A stretch of 64,000 bases of DNA from WLWS01 sp965243105. Its GTDB lineage: Bacteria; Pseudomonadota; Gammaproteobacteria; Eutrophobiales; Eutrophobiaceae. The notes beneath the pieces are model-generated. The model was given only the letters and a program-made list of their open reading frames with translations, was not told the DNA's origin and searched no databases. The translations under genes were made by a program, and so were the position numbers. Each line of letters starts with the position of its first letter. Positions within the stretch are counted from its first letter, which is position 1. Of the stretch, positions 8,409 to 16,789 are shown in pieces. Where the stretch lies: NCBI GenBank assembly GCA_965243105.1, contig CBDEUC010000003.1:1116001-1180000 (forward strand). Reading direction: 5' to 3'.

Positions 8409-8870
8409 TCAATAAGCGATCCCAAGCTTGCGGTAAATGAAAGACAGCAGCCACAGCGGACCAATCAGCAGGAACTGCACGTCCTTGAAGAAAGACGGCT
8501 TTCTTCCTTCCACGTGGTGCCCGATAAACTGCCCGATCCAGGCAATGACAAAAACTGAGATGCAGATCAGCCACAGCGGCGTGGACAAACCTGAGAGAAT
8601 ATAAAGCGCTACAAGCATCAGGGTGGAGACAATAAGCATACCTATGGTCAGGGGAATGGAAAGAAATGCGTAGTAGGCCAGCGAGGCCAGGATAAACAAC
8701 ACCGCCAGGTTCACCGACAGGCTTGAATCACCGTAGGATATTTTTACCGGCCACATGAGTCCCAGCAAGCTGAGCATAATGGCGGGCACGCAGATCCAGT
8801 GCAGGATCTTGTTTACCGGGTTGTGGTGGCTTTCGTGATATTCATCCAGCCAGTCGTTAATACTCCTCAT
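8409..8870 (-). CDS. DUF962 / Mpo1-like membrane protein
   Basis: A 153-residue membrane protein with the DUF962 signature 'YHESHHNPVNKILHWICVPA' at the N terminus and four predicted hydrophobic segments. The C-terminal 'WIGQFIGHHVEGRKPSFFKD' is the second conserved His-containing motif. In yeast, the Mpo1 relative is an Fe(II)-dependent dioxygenase acting on 2-hydroxy fatty acids; the bacterial function is uncharacterised. First gene of an apparent operon with the cyclase (5-base gap) and the thioesterase. That pairing makes a role in hydroxy-acyl or fatty-acid turnover plausible but unproven. Confidence 0.85.
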   Translation of the reverse strand: MRSINDWLDEYHESHHNPVNKILHWICVPAIMLSLLGLMWPVKISYGDSSLSVNLAVLFILASLAYYAFLSIPLTIGMLIVSTLMLVALYILSGLSTPLWLICISVFVIAWIGQFIGHHVEGRKPSFFKDVQFLLIGPLWLLSFIYRKLGIAY

Positions 8871-8935
8871 AACATCTACCTTATTGCGTACTAAGAAATT
8901 CCTAATTTTGAAGTCGAGTGCTCAAGATTTGTAGA

Positions 8936-8999
8936 GCGGACCCTCAGCGGCAGGGATGCCGCTGTGGAGCGTACATGGATGTATTTACAGCGTGTCCGC
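8936..8999 (+). repeat. Palindromic repeat, copy 3
   Basis: A 64-base element with GCGGAC/GTCCGC ends, differing from the 6895 copy at only one position that I can find (GTGTCC versus GAGTCC near the right end). The flanks GAGTGCTCAAG (8916-8926) and CTTGAGTACTC (9008-9018), plus TTGTA/TACAA inside them, form an outer stem unlike that of any other copy. It sits between the DUF962 gene start and the NfeD gene end, both on the minus strand. Confidence 0.93.
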
Positions 9000-9034
9000 G
9001 TTACAAGCTTGAGTACTCAATAGACAGCCGGCTT

Positions 9035-9484
9035 TCAACTTTCGGCTTCGACTTTAAATACAGTCCCATCCACACCCGTAACTTTTACCTTGGCCCCCTC
9101 TTCCATGTCATTACCCATCACCTTCCAGATGGAATCATCCACCTTGATCTTTCCAACACCATTAACGATGGCTTCTTCAAGGGTAAAGGTCCTGCCGACG
9201 TACTGCTCACCGCGTCGATTCAGGTTTGGTTCATCAGTACCGGGTGGGTTTCTCTTCAGGTAACGCTTGTGACAGACCAGGCTCACCACCGCCAGCACTG
9301 TGAAAATAGCTATCTGCACAATGATGGGCATACCTGGAATCGCCAGCATCAGCAGTCCAACAATACCGGCAGCAATACCCATCCACAGGAAGTACACCGC
9401 GGGCAGGACAACCATTTCCAGGGTAATCAGGACAACCGCGGCAATCAGCCAGTGCCAGAAGGCAATTTCATTTAGAAAGTCCAT
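9035..9484 (-). CDS. NfeD-family membrane protein
   Basis: A 149-residue protein with two to three hydrophobic segments in the first 70 residues ('WHWLIAAVVLITLEMVVLPAVYFLWMG' spans the first) and a C-terminal OB-fold NfeD domain (about 85-149). 'GRTFTLEEAIVNGVGKIKVDDSIWKVMG' covers the start of that domain. NfeD proteins pair with stomatin/SPFH proteins, and here the SPFH gene ends 6 bases upstream of this start, the classic arrangement. The pair is thought to organise membrane microdomains and quality control at the inner membrane. Last gene of the DUF4870-SPFH-NfeD unit. Confidence 0.92.
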   Translation of the reverse strand: MDFLNEIAFWHWLIAAVVLITLEMVVLPAVYFLWMGIAAGIVGLLMLAIPGMPIIVQIAIFTVLAVVSLVCHKRYLKRNPPGTDEPNLNRRGEQYVGRTFTLEEAIVNGVGKIKVDDSIWKVMGNDMEEGAKVKVTGVDGTVFKVEAES

Positions 9485-9490
9485 TGAGCC

Positions 9491-10435
9491 CTATACTCCA
9501 CCCTGTTGCGAAGGACCGCTGTCTTTATTAAGCGCTTCCTTTGCCAGTTCCGCAATACCACCCAGTGCACCGATGACGTTGCCAGCTTCAAGCGGCATCA
9601 GCACCAGCTTCTGGTTCGGCGCAACTGCCACATCCTTGAGCGCATCCACGTATTTCGTTGCAACAAAATAGTTGATGGCATTGATATCCCCTTCCGATAT
9701 CGCGTTTGATACATCACGGGTAGCCTTGGCTTCTGCTTCGGCAAGACGCTCCCTCGCCTCGGCTTCGCGGTAGGCGGCTTCCTTCTTACCTTCCGCCTCG
9801 AGGATAGCTGCCTGTTTTTCACCGTCAGCTTCAAGGATGGCAGATTGTTTCAAACCTTCTGCTTCAAGGATTGCCGCTCGCTTTTCCCTTTCCGCTTTCA
9901 TCTGTCTTGCCATGGCATCGACAAGATCCCGGGGCGGGGTAATGTCCTTGATTTCAATACGCGTCACTTTCACACCCCAGGGCATGGTCGCTTCATCGAC
10001 CACCGTCAGCAGCTGGGCGTTAATCGTGTCTCGTTTTGACAGCAATTCGTCGAGATCCATTGAACCCATGACCGTACGAATGTTTGTCATGGTCAGGTTG
10101 AGGGTGGCGTTGGCGAGGTTATTTACCTCGTATGCCGCCTTGGCCGCATCAAGTACCTGGAAAAAAACCACGCCGTCCACCGTTACCATGGCATTATCCC
10201 GCGTAATGACCTCCTGCGAAGGAACATTCAGCACCGTCTCCATCATGTTCATTTTCGCACCGATGGTTTCCATCACCGGAATAATGAAGTGAAGGCCCGG
10301 TCGCAGGGTCTTCGTGTAACGACCAAAATGTTCTACCGTGTATTCATAACCCTGGTTGACGATAACCAGCATCTTCAAAAGCAGGACGATGCCAAAGATA
10401 AAAAGTGCCAGGGCAAATATTTCTGTGAATCCCAT
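9491..10435 (-). CDS. qmcA: SPFH/stomatin-like membrane protein (QmcA type)
   Basis: A 314-residue protein with one N-terminal transmembrane helix (about 5-25), then an SPFH/Band-7 domain beginning 'YEYTVEHFGRYTKTLRPGLHFIIP'. A long Ala/Glu/Lys-rich coiled coil follows (about 190-255, several 'AILEAEG' repeats), then a C-terminal tail. Bacterial QmcA/YbbK proteins are inner-membrane scaffolds that associate with the protease FtsH and with NfeD partners. The neighbouring NfeD gene supports the assignment. The symbol follows the E. coli name and is used by similarity. Confidence 0.88.
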   Translation of the reverse strand: MGFTEIFALALFIFGIVLLLKMLVIVNQGYEYTVEHFGRYTKTLRPGLHFIIPVMETIGAKMNMMETVLNVPSQEVITRDNAMVTVDGVVFFQVLDAAKAAYEVNNLANATLNLTMTNIRTVMGSMDLDELLSKRDTINAQLLTVVDEATMPWGVKVTRIEIKDITPPRDLVDAMARQMKAEREKRAAILEAEGLKQSAILEADGEKQAAILEAEGKKEAAYREAEARERLAEAEAKATRDVSNAISEGDINAINYFVATKYVDALKDVAVAPNQKLVLMPLEAGNVIGALGGIAELAKEALNKDSGPSQQGGV

Positions 10436-10467
10436 GATGTCTCTCTCCTGTTATTAGTTGTCCTTGA

Positions 10468-10839
10468 TTACTTAAAGAAACGGATGGTATAGGGATAGCT
10501 GTATTCTTCACCGTCATTTGCCTTGATGGCTGCGATAACAATCATCACCAGCGTGTAAAGGATGGCCGCTGGTAAGAGTAACAGGCCGATAAGCGCAAAC
10601 AGGAGAATCCATGAAATGATGATGACGATTGTCATGGTTAATTGAAAATTGATGGCTTCCTTACCCTGCCGGTCTACGAAGGGTAATTCATCCTTCTTGA
10701 TGGCCCAGACTATGATTGGCCCGAGGATCGTACCAAATGGAATGATGAGGCCAGACAATGCCGACAGGTGGCAGATCATACCCCAGTTCCTTTCGTCCTT
10801 ACTCAAACCCTGGTCGTTACCTTCAAGTTCTTCCGACAT
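10468..10839 (-). CDS. DUF4870 small membrane protein
   Basis: A 123-residue protein starting at the ATG at 10839, preceded by AAGGAG. The DUF4870 core 'NWGMICHLSALSGLIIPFG' is followed by 'LGPIIVWAIKKDELPFVDRQG' and by two long hydrophobic helices, with 'YPYTIRFFK' at the C terminus. The family is a Tic20-like small membrane protein of unknown function. It lies 32 bases upstream of the SPFH gene on the same strand and is likely the first gene of that operon. The longer frame to 10887 has no ribosome binding site. Confidence 0.88.
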   Translation of the reverse strand: MSEELEGNDQGLSKDERNWGMICHLSALSGLIIPFGTILGPIIVWAIKKDELPFVDRQGKEAINFQLTMTIVIIISWILLFALIGLLLLPAAILYTLVMIVIAAIKANDGEEYSYPYTIRFFK

Positions 10840-10921
10840 TGTCAGCTCCTTCATCGTCATTATGATTGTGAGTTGCCACACTGTCACGGCCGGTAAGAAT
10901 CGGCCGAAAGTTAATAATAGC

Positions 10922-11776
10922 CTATTCCTCGACTACAGACCCCTGTTTTGTCGGGTCGGCGCCCTGTTCCTCGAGCCGTACCCTGCTACCCGGGGAAGCC
11001 TTGATAAGCCAGCCCTGTATGCGTTTCAGCAGCACTTCGTCCATGCCGGTAAAGTAATGATCGGCGCCGTCCAGCTCCGCCTGGGTGTAGGCCTGGTTAC
11101 CACTCTTTCGAGCTGCTAGACGGCGATCGTCCACTTCCCGGAGTACTTCGGGCCTGTCCCTGCTCGCGTAGATATCGAGTACGGGAATGGAAAGCGCTTC
11201 CAGTTCCTTCAGCAGCTTCAGCCGTGGGTTTAGAAAAGGCTGGGCCTGCATGCTGATTCCGACAAAGGCTTTTACCTGTTGCAGATCTTTCGCGGCAAGG
11301 GCATGGGCCGAAGTCGCAGCACCGAAACTGTGACCAATAATGACAATATTGAGATAACGCCAGTCCAGCAGTTGTCTTACCGCGGCCTGGATACGACGCC
11401 TGGACTCAGGCATGGTCATACCATAGTCCGCGATGCTATCGGTCGGGGACATGACCGGCATCTGGATCGACAGGGTCGCCCAGCCGATCTTAGGCAGGGA
11501 CATTCGAAGCGGTCGAATCACCTCTGGCCAGTCTGCGTGAGCCCCCATGCCGTGCACGAGGATCACCGCCCCCTGTGGCTGGTCGGTTTCATAATCCCGG
11601 TACAGGCCAAGAAACTCGGTATTACCGGAACGCAGCCAGAATTCATCATCACTTCCCAGGGATTCAACCAGCTGCCGGCTGATTTTCTGTTCAAACGCGC
11701 GGTTGTAGGCCTGGCTATCCAGGGCTGGCAACAGCAGGAGGAATGGCAGTAAAAGACGCAGCATGGGCTTAATCAT
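10922..11776 (-). CDS. DUF3530-type alpha/beta hydrolase, exported
   Basis: A 284-residue protein with a signal peptide (about 1-23, 'LRLLLPFLLLLPALDSQA'). An alpha/beta-hydrolase fold follows, with 'VILVHGMGAHADWP' as the oxyanion-hole region and 'IIGHSFGAATSAHA' as the nucleophile elbow (Ser). A late 'DGADHYFTG' supplies the His. This matches the DUF3530 family, whose substrates are unknown. Being exported, it probably acts in the periplasm. It is divergent from rpe, with 122 bases between the starts. Confidence 0.8.
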   Translation of the reverse strand: MIKPMLRLLLPFLLLLPALDSQAYNRAFEQKISRQLVESLGSDDEFWLRSGNTEFLGLYRDYETDQPQGAVILVHGMGAHADWPEVIRPLRMSLPKIGWATLSIQMPVMSPTDSIADYGMTMPESRRRIQAAVRQLLDWRYLNIVIIGHSFGAATSAHALAAKDLQQVKAFVGISMQAQPFLNPRLKLLKELEALSIPVLDIYASRDRPEVLREVDDRRLAARKSGNQAYTQAELDGADHYFTGMDEVLLKRIQGWLIKASPGSRVRLEEQGADPTKQGSVVEE

Positions 11777-11898
11777 AGCCTACCAGGACCCTGCTGCGCG
11801 AGGTGCCGCGACTCGCAACCTTGTGCCGATTCCGGTAAAGTGCGCCACTCGGAACACCCGCTGCTACGGGACATCGATACATTAAAAGAGTCACAAAT

Positions 11899-12576
11899 AT
11901 GCCTGGTAATCTCATCGCACCTTCCATCCTCTCGGCCGACATGGCGCGACTGGGTGAGGATACAGAGGCGGTCCTCGCTGCGGGGGCTGATATCGTGCAT
12001 TTTGACGTGATGGACAACCATTACGTCCCAAACCTGACCTTTGGGCCGGTAGTGGTGAAAGCCCTGCGTGATTACGGCATCACCGCACCTATTGATGTGC
12101 ACCTGATGATCAAACCCGTGGATCGCATCATTCCCGAATTTGCCAGTGCCGGTGCCAGCTATATCACCTTTCATCCCGAGGCCAGTGAACACATAGACCG
12201 CTCACTGCAGCTGGTTCGCGACAGTGGCTGCAAGTCAGGCCTGGTGTTTAACCCGGCCACACCCCTTGATTACCTGCATCATGTGCTGGACAAGGTAGAC
12301 ATGGTCCTGCTGATGTCGGTAAACCCTGGTTTCGGCGGGCAGAGCTTTATTCCCCAGGCACTGAATAAATTGCGGCAGGCTAGAAAAATTATCGATGACT
12401 CGGGGCTTGATATTCGCCTGGAAATTGATGGCGGTGTAAAGGTGGATAATATTCGGGAGATTGCCGAAGCTGGCGCTGACACCTTTGTTGCCGGTTCTGC
12501 AATTTTTGGCAGTGACGATTACGCATCTACCATTTCCGCCATGCGCGAGGAGCTGGGCAAGGCCAACAACGGTTAG
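11899..12576 (+). CDS. rpe: Ribulose-phosphate 3-epimerase
   Basis: A 225-residue TIM-barrel enzyme that interconverts ribulose-5-phosphate and xylulose-5-phosphate in the pentose phosphate pathway. The N-terminal 'IAPSILSADMARLGEDTEAV' and 'IVHFDVMDNHYVPNLTFGP' carry the first catalytic Asp and the metal ligands. 'VDMVLLMSVNPGFGGQSF' and 'RLEIDGGVKVDNI' supply the phosphate loop and second Asp. It is followed by gph and trpE, the same rpe-gph-trpE order as in Pseudomonas, suggesting a common transcript. Confidence 0.96.
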   Translation: MPGNLIAPSILSADMARLGEDTEAVLAAGADIVHFDVMDNHYVPNLTFGPVVVKALRDYGITAPIDVHLMIKPVDRIIPEFASAGASYITFHPEASEHIDRSLQLVRDSGCKSGLVFNPATPLDYLHHVLDKVDMVLLMSVNPGFGGQSFIPQALNKLRQARKIIDDSGLDIRLEIDGGVKVDNIREIAEAGADTFVAGSAIFGSDDYASTISAMREELGKANNG

Positions 12577-12600
12577 TACGCCGGGCTCTTGTTGACAGGT

Positions 12601-13281
12601 ATGTCCCTTTCCCGACCGCAACTAGTGCTGTTCGACCTTGATGGTACCCTCGTGGATACCGCGCCGGATCTGGCGCTCTCGGTTAATGCTGCATTGACAG
12701 AGCTCGGCATTGACACCTGTAACGAAAACCAGGTTCGTCTATGGATTGGCAGCGGTATTGAAAGCCTGTTGCATCGCGCCCTGACAGGTGATGTGAATGG
12801 CCGGGCTGACGATGAACTTTATCAACATGCTCTACAGGAATTCCGGCGTTATTATTTTGACAATATCGCTGTTAAAAGCACGATCTACCCGGGTGTACAG
12901 GAAGCGCTGCTTGAGCTGCAGCAAGCGGATATACATCTTGCCTGCATGACGAACAAGGCAACACGTTATACAGAAAAATTGCTGCATGTCACCGGTCTAT
13001 TCGATAGCTTCGGTCTGATTGTATGTGGTGATACCCTGCCCGTTCTGAAACCGGATCCTGCACCGCTGTTTCATGCCACCAATTATTTTAATGTCACCGT
13101 GGAAAACTCCCTGATGGTTGGAGACTCAGCCACGGATGTGAAAGCAGCGCGTAATGCCGGAATGGCAGTTGCTTGCGTACCTTATGGTTATAACCAGGGT
13201 CGGGATATTCAGGAGGAGAAACCTGACCTGGTGATAAAGGACCTTCCGGAGCTGGTTGACCATTTCAGGAACACGTCATGA
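12601..13281 (+). CDS. gph: Phosphoglycolate phosphatase
   Basis: A 226-residue HAD-superfamily hydrolase with motif I 'LVLFDLDGTLVDTAPDLALS', motif II in 'LACMTNKATRYTEKLL', and motifs III/IV in 'LKPDPAPLFHA' and 'SLMVGDSATDVKAARNAGM'. It removes phosphate from 2-phosphoglycolate, a by-product of DNA repair. I chose the ATG at 12601; an in-frame TTG at 12589 also exists. The stop overlaps the trpE start by four bases (ATGA), so the two are translationally coupled. Context (rpe-gph-trpE) strongly supports the name. Confidence 0.93.
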   Translation: MSLSRPQLVLFDLDGTLVDTAPDLALSVNAALTELGIDTCNENQVRLWIGSGIESLLHRALTGDVNGRADDELYQHALQEFRRYYFDNIAVKSTIYPGVQEALLELQQADIHLACMTNKATRYTEKLLHVTGLFDSFGLIVCGDTLPVLKPDPAPLFHATNYFNVTVENSLMVGDSATDVKAARNAGMAVACVPYGYNQGRDIQEEKPDLVIKDLPELVDHFRNTS

Positions 13282-14762
13282 GTTTCGTCAGCGAAGAACA
13301 ATTTCAGCAGTATGCCCAGGAAGGCTACAACCACATTCCCGTGTGCAGGGAAATACTTGCCGATCTTGAAACTCCCCTGAGTGCTTACATGAAACTCGCG
13401 GCAGGTCCGAGAAGTTACCTGCTTGAATCAGTACAGGGTGGCGAGAAGTGGGGACGCTACTCCATGATTGGTCTTTCCGCCAATACCACTATCAGCGTTC
13501 GCGGAAGAAGGGTCAGTGTAAAAATCGGCAGCAAGGTGGTTTCTGACCAGGAGGTCAGCGATCCCCTGCAGGAAATTGCCGACTTTCAAAAACAGTACCG
13601 CGTGCCACAGGTCCCGGGATTACCACGCTTTAGTGGTGGTCTCGTGGGCTACTTTGGCTATGACTGTGTGCGCTACATCGAGCCCAGGCTTGAAAGCAGT
13701 CACGCCGATGACCCGCTGGATTGCCCTGACATCATGCTGATGGTGTCTGACCGCGTGGTGATTTTCGATAACCTGAGTGGAAAGCTGACCATGGTAGTGC
13801 ACGCGGATCCTGCTGAAGACAGCGCCTATGCAAAAGCGCAAGAGGACCTCGAGCGTCTTACCGAGAAATTATTGCAGGCGCAGGTTACCGGGACTGCCAT
13901 ATCGGAAAGCAAGTCGGTGGAAGAAAGTGATTTCGTGTCCGGCTTCACCCAGGAGAAATTTGAAAAGTCCGTTGAAAAAATAAAACAGTATATTGTTGAC
14001 GGTGACGTGATGCAGGTCGTCCTGTCGCAGCGATTGTCCATTCCTTTCCAGGCACCATCAATCAATCTCTACCGCGCACTGCGTTGCACCAACCCTTCAC
14101 CCTACATGTTCTTTCTTGATTTTGAAGAGTTCCAGGTTGTCGGTGCGTCACCGGAGGTGTTATCAAGACTCGAAGATGGCAAGGTCACCGTGCGCCCCAT
14201 TGCCGGCACGAGACCACGCGGGCAAGATGACGATGAAGACCTGCAGCTGGAAAAAGAGTTACTCGAAGATCCCAAGGAACTGGCTGAACACCTGATGCTG
14301 ATTGACCTCGGTCGAAATGATCTTGGCAGAATATCGAAAACGGGTAGCGTTAAAGTAACTGAAAACATGGGTATCGAACGCTACTCCCATGTCATGCATA
14401 TCGTGTCCAACGTGGAAGCATCGCTTGAAGAAAAGCTCGAAGCCATGGACGTACTGCGTGCTACTTTTCCCGCGGGTACCGTCAGCGGCGCACCCAAGAT
14501 TCGGGCAATGGAAATCATCGATGAACTTGAGCCGGTAAAACGGGGTATTTATTCCGGGTCGGTTGGTTACTTTTCTTTTGCCGGCAATATGGACACGGCG
14601 ATTGCCATTCGTACGGCGGTGGTCAAGGACAACACCTTGCACATACAGGCCGGCGCTGGCATCGTGGCCGATTCCAACCCCACATCAGAGTGGGAAGAGA
14701 CCATGAACAAGGGCCGGGCGATATTTCGTGCCGTCTCCATGGCTGAAAAAGGGTTAAAATGA
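13278..14762 (+). CDS. trpE: Anthranilate synthase component I
   Basis: A 494-residue chorismate-binding enzyme that makes anthranilate from chorismate and ammonia supplied by TrpG. The N-terminal 'YLLESVQGGEKWGRYS' contains the LLES element used for tryptophan feedback in the family. The C-terminal catalytic part has 'VVGASPEVLSRL', 'PIAGTRPRG', 'FPAGTVSGAPKIRAM' and 'GAGIVADSNPTSEWEET'. The start overlaps gph. Unusually, a 64-base palindromic repeat occupies the 163-base gap to trpG, so expression of the two subunits may be partly separated. Confidence 0.97.
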   Translation: MSFVSEEQFQQYAQEGYNHIPVCREILADLETPLSAYMKLAAGPRSYLLESVQGGEKWGRYSMIGLSANTTISVRGRRVSVKIGSKVVSDQEVSDPLQEIADFQKQYRVPQVPGLPRFSGGLVGYFGYDCVRYIEPRLESSHADDPLDCPDIMLMVSDRVVIFDNLSGKLTMVVHADPAEDSAYAKAQEDLERLTEKLLQAQVTGTAISESKSVEESDFVSGFTQEKFEKSVEKIKQYIVDGDVMQVVLSQRLSIPFQAPSINLYRALRCTNPSPYMFFLDFEEFQVVGASPEVLSRLEDGKVTVRPIAGTRPRGQDDDEDLQLEKELLEDPKELAEHLMLIDLGRNDLGRISKTGSVKVTENMGIERYSHVMHIVSNVEASLEEKLEAMDVLRATFPAGTVSGAPKIRAMEIIDELEPVKRGIYSGSVGYFSFAGNMDTAIAIRTAVVKDNTLHIQAGAGIVADSNPTSEWEETMNKGRAIFRAVSMAEKGLK

Positions 14763-14800
14763 TTGTCGAAGCAAGGAAAAAGCACTGGTGCAAAAGGAAC

Positions 14801-14864
14801 GCGGACTCGCTGTAAATACATCCATGTACGCTCCTCACCGGCTTCCCTGCCGCTGAGGGTCCGC
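14801..14864 (-). repeat. Palindromic repeat, copy 4, between trpE and trpG
   Basis: A 64-base element, inverse orientation relative to the 6895 copy, with intact GCGGAC/GTCCGC ends and the TACAT-CC-ATGTA arm. The big hairpin has mismatches here (the stem reads CACCGGCT/TGCCGCTG instead of CAGCGGCA/TGCCGCTG), so it is a partly decayed copy. The flanks AGCACTGGTG (14781-14790) and CACCAGTGCT (14877-14886) form a perfect 10-bp outer stem, with AGGA/TCCT (14795-14798/14868-14871) inside it. Confidence 0.92.
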
Positions 14865-14925
14865 TTATCCTGTTTCCACCAGTGCTTCTCGCAAATGCGC
14901 AGATTATTTTGAAGGTTGAGTACAC

Positions 14926-15510
14926 ATGTTATTAATGATCGACAACTACGATTCTTTCACCTACAACCTGGTGCAATACCTGGGCGAGTTGAATGAAGAC
15001 GTGCGCGTCTATCGCAATGACAGGATCAGCCTGCAGGAAATCGAAGACCTGGCGCCGGAGCGAATCGTCATATCTCCCGGCCCCTGCACACCCAACGAGG
15101 CCGGCATCTCCATTGACCTGATAAAACACTTCAAGGGAAAGCTACCCATACTGGGAGTCTGTCTTGGCCACCAGAGCATCGGCCAGGCCTTTGGTGGCAA
15201 GGTCGTCCATGCCGGGGAAATCATGCACGGCAAGACTTCTGAAATACTGCATAACAGCAGTGACATATTTAAAGGTATTAACATTCCTTTTACCGCCACC
15301 CGCTATCATTCACTTATCGTGGAAAAGGATTCCCTGCCCGACTGTTTTGAAGTCACCGCATGGACCGAAAATGAAAATGGCGAGATGGATGAAATCATGG
15401 GCATGCGTCACAGGGACGAAGCAATTTTTGGCGTGCAATTTCATCCCGAATCCATTCTTACCGCCAATGGGCACCAGCTGTTACAAAATTTTCTAGACCA
15501 GTCCTCCTGA
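14926..15510 (+). CDS. trpG: Anthranilate synthase component II (glutamine amidotransferase)
   Basis: A 194-residue class I glutamine amidotransferase that feeds ammonia to TrpE. Visible are the N-terminal 'MIDNYDSFTYNLVQYLGEL', the nucleophile motif 'ILGVCLGHQSIGQAFGG' (Cys around residue 80) and the 'FGVQFHPESILT' His-Glu pair. PabA is nearly the same in sequence, and one subunit may serve both anthranilate and p-aminobenzoate synthesis. The neighbours trpE and trpC favour TrpG. trpC starts 27 bases after this stop, and no trpD lies between them. Confidence 0.94.
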   Translation: MLLMIDNYDSFTYNLVQYLGELNEDVRVYRNDRISLQEIEDLAPERIVISPGPCTPNEAGISIDLIKHFKGKLPILGVCLGHQSIGQAFGGKVVHAGEIMHGKTSEILHNSSDIFKGINIPFTATRYHSLIVEKDSLPDCFEVTAWTENENGEMDEIMGMRHRDEAIFGVQFHPESILTANGHQLLQNFLDQSS

Positions 15511-15537
15511 AACACCTTTATTGAATGTCACAATTTC

Positions 15538-16335
15538 ATGCCAACAACTCCTGACATACTGGATAAAATCCTGCAAACAAAAGCTGAAGAGGTCAAAGAG
15601 CGCAGCGCACGCTGTTCCATTGAAGAGCTGCAGGAAAAAATTGCACAGGCACCTGCGCTTCGCCCCTTTCACGGTGCCATTCGTGAAAATATTTCAGCCG
15701 GACAGCCGGCCGTGATCGCAGAAATCAAGAAAGCCTCGCCAAGCAAGGGACTCATCAGGAAAGATTTTGATCCGGCGAAAATTGCCCGCGCCTATGAAAA
15801 AGGCGGTGCCTGCTGCCTGTCGGTGGTGACCGACGTGGATTTTTTCCAGGGCGCAGATGAATACCTGCAAAGTGCGCGCGAAGCCTGCCAGCTTCCGGTG
15901 ATTCGAAAGGACTTTGTTATTGACCCCTACCAGGTCTACGAGTCACGTGCCCTCGGTGCAGACTGTATTCTACTGATCGCGGCGGTTTTAAAGGACAGGG
16001 AAATGCGGGAGCTAAGCGACCTTGCTGAAAGCCTCGGGCTCGATGTGCTGGTGGAAATCCACAACCGCGAAGAGCTTGAACGCGCCCACGTCCTGCGGTG
16101 CCCGGTCATTGGCATTAACAACCGTGACCTGCACAGTTTTGAAACAACACTGCAAACAACCCTGCGGCTCATGATAGACGTTTTTCCTGACCGCACCGTG
16201 ATTACCGAGAGTGGTATCAACAGTCACGAAGATGTCCTGCTGATGCGCAAGAACGGCGTCAATGGGTTTCTCGTGGGCGAGTCCCTGATGCGGGCTGACG
16301 ACCCGGGTGAGAAACTCAGGGAACTATTTTTCTAG
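15538..16335 (+). CDS. trpC: Indole-3-glycerol phosphate synthase
   Basis: A 265-residue TIM-barrel enzyme that closes the indole ring from CdRP in tryptophan biosynthesis. The signature 'VIAEIKKASPSKGLIR' (catalytic Lys), 'SVVTDVDFFQGADEYL' and 'PVIRKDFVIDPYQVYESRALGADC' are all present. 'IGINNRDLHSFE' and 'ESGINSHED' complete the phosphate site. Length is normal for a monofunctional enzyme, so TrpF is not fused. Last gene of the run; the next gene is convergent. Confidence 0.97.
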   Translation: MPTTPDILDKILQTKAEEVKERSARCSIEELQEKIAQAPALRPFHGAIRENISAGQPAVIAEIKKASPSKGLIRKDFDPAKIARAYEKGGACCLSVVTDVDFFQGADEYLQSAREACQLPVIRKDFVIDPYQVYESRALGADCILLIAAVLKDREMRELSDLAESLGLDVLVEIHNREELERAHVLRCPVIGINNRDLHSFETTLQTTLRLMIDVFPDRTVITESGINSHEDVLLMRKNGVNGFLVGESLMRADDPGEKLRELFF

Positions 16336-16357
16336 TCCCCGGTGGCTTTATTCGCGC

Positions 16358-16759
16358 TCAGAATTTTGGAAAGTCATTACTGAGAAACCACTTTTTCGCC
16401 TCGACGCTGTACCACCAGGTTTGTTGTGTCACCAGTTTTTTCAGAGTGCCGTACTCGTTGTGATAGTACTGTAATTCGATTTCCACCTGCGCCTCGTCGA
16501 TCGCTTCATTGATACTTTTCTTTTTCACCCTGTGACCGGTAACACGGATATATTCAAGCTGGGACGTATCCACTTCCATAGCGGAATTATCCTTGTTGAG
16601 ATGGTATTGCGCGGCACTGTCAAAACGCCCCCATCGAAGTGCTGCCACGTATTCATCTATGCTGTTAACCAGGGATTCGCCCTGGCTCTTGGTCGAAACA
16701 GAATTGCAGGCTGGAAGTAAACTGCAAAACAGCAGCAGGCTTATCAATCTCAGGGTCAT
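16358..16759 (-). CDS. Hypothetical lipoprotein
   Basis: A 133-residue protein with a clear lipoprotein signal: hydrophobic 'LRLISLLLFCSLLPAC' ends in the lipobox LPAC (Cys18), so it is predicted to be anchored in the outer or inner membrane facing the periplasm. The mature part (about 115 residues) is rich in polar residues and resembles small gammaproteobacterial lipoproteins of unknown function. A helix-rich N terminus is followed by alternating strands ending 'TWWYSVEAKKWFLSNDFPKF'. I do not recognise a named domain. It is convergent with trpC and on the same strand as folB-folK, 30 bases after folK. Confidence 0.75.
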   Translation of the reverse strand: MTLRLISLLLFCSLLPACNSVSTKSQGESLVNSIDEYVAALRWGRFDSAAQYHLNKDNSAMEVDTSQLEYIRVTGHRVKKKSINEAIDEAQVEIELQYYHNEYGTLKKLVTQQTWWYSVEAKKWFLSNDFPKF

Positions 16760-16789
16760 TTGCTTATCTCCGGTTTAATGCTGGGTATA

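Noticed and set aside
8404..8574. An N-terminal extension of the cyclase-family gene
   Set aside because: It overlaps the DUF962 coding region in another frame; the start at 8403 has a good ribosome binding site followed by a signal peptide.
8918..9475. A 185-residue plus-strand ORF across the repeat and NfeD region
   Set aside because: It reads backwards over the NfeD gene and through a palindromic repeat, with no start signal and no protein-like pattern.
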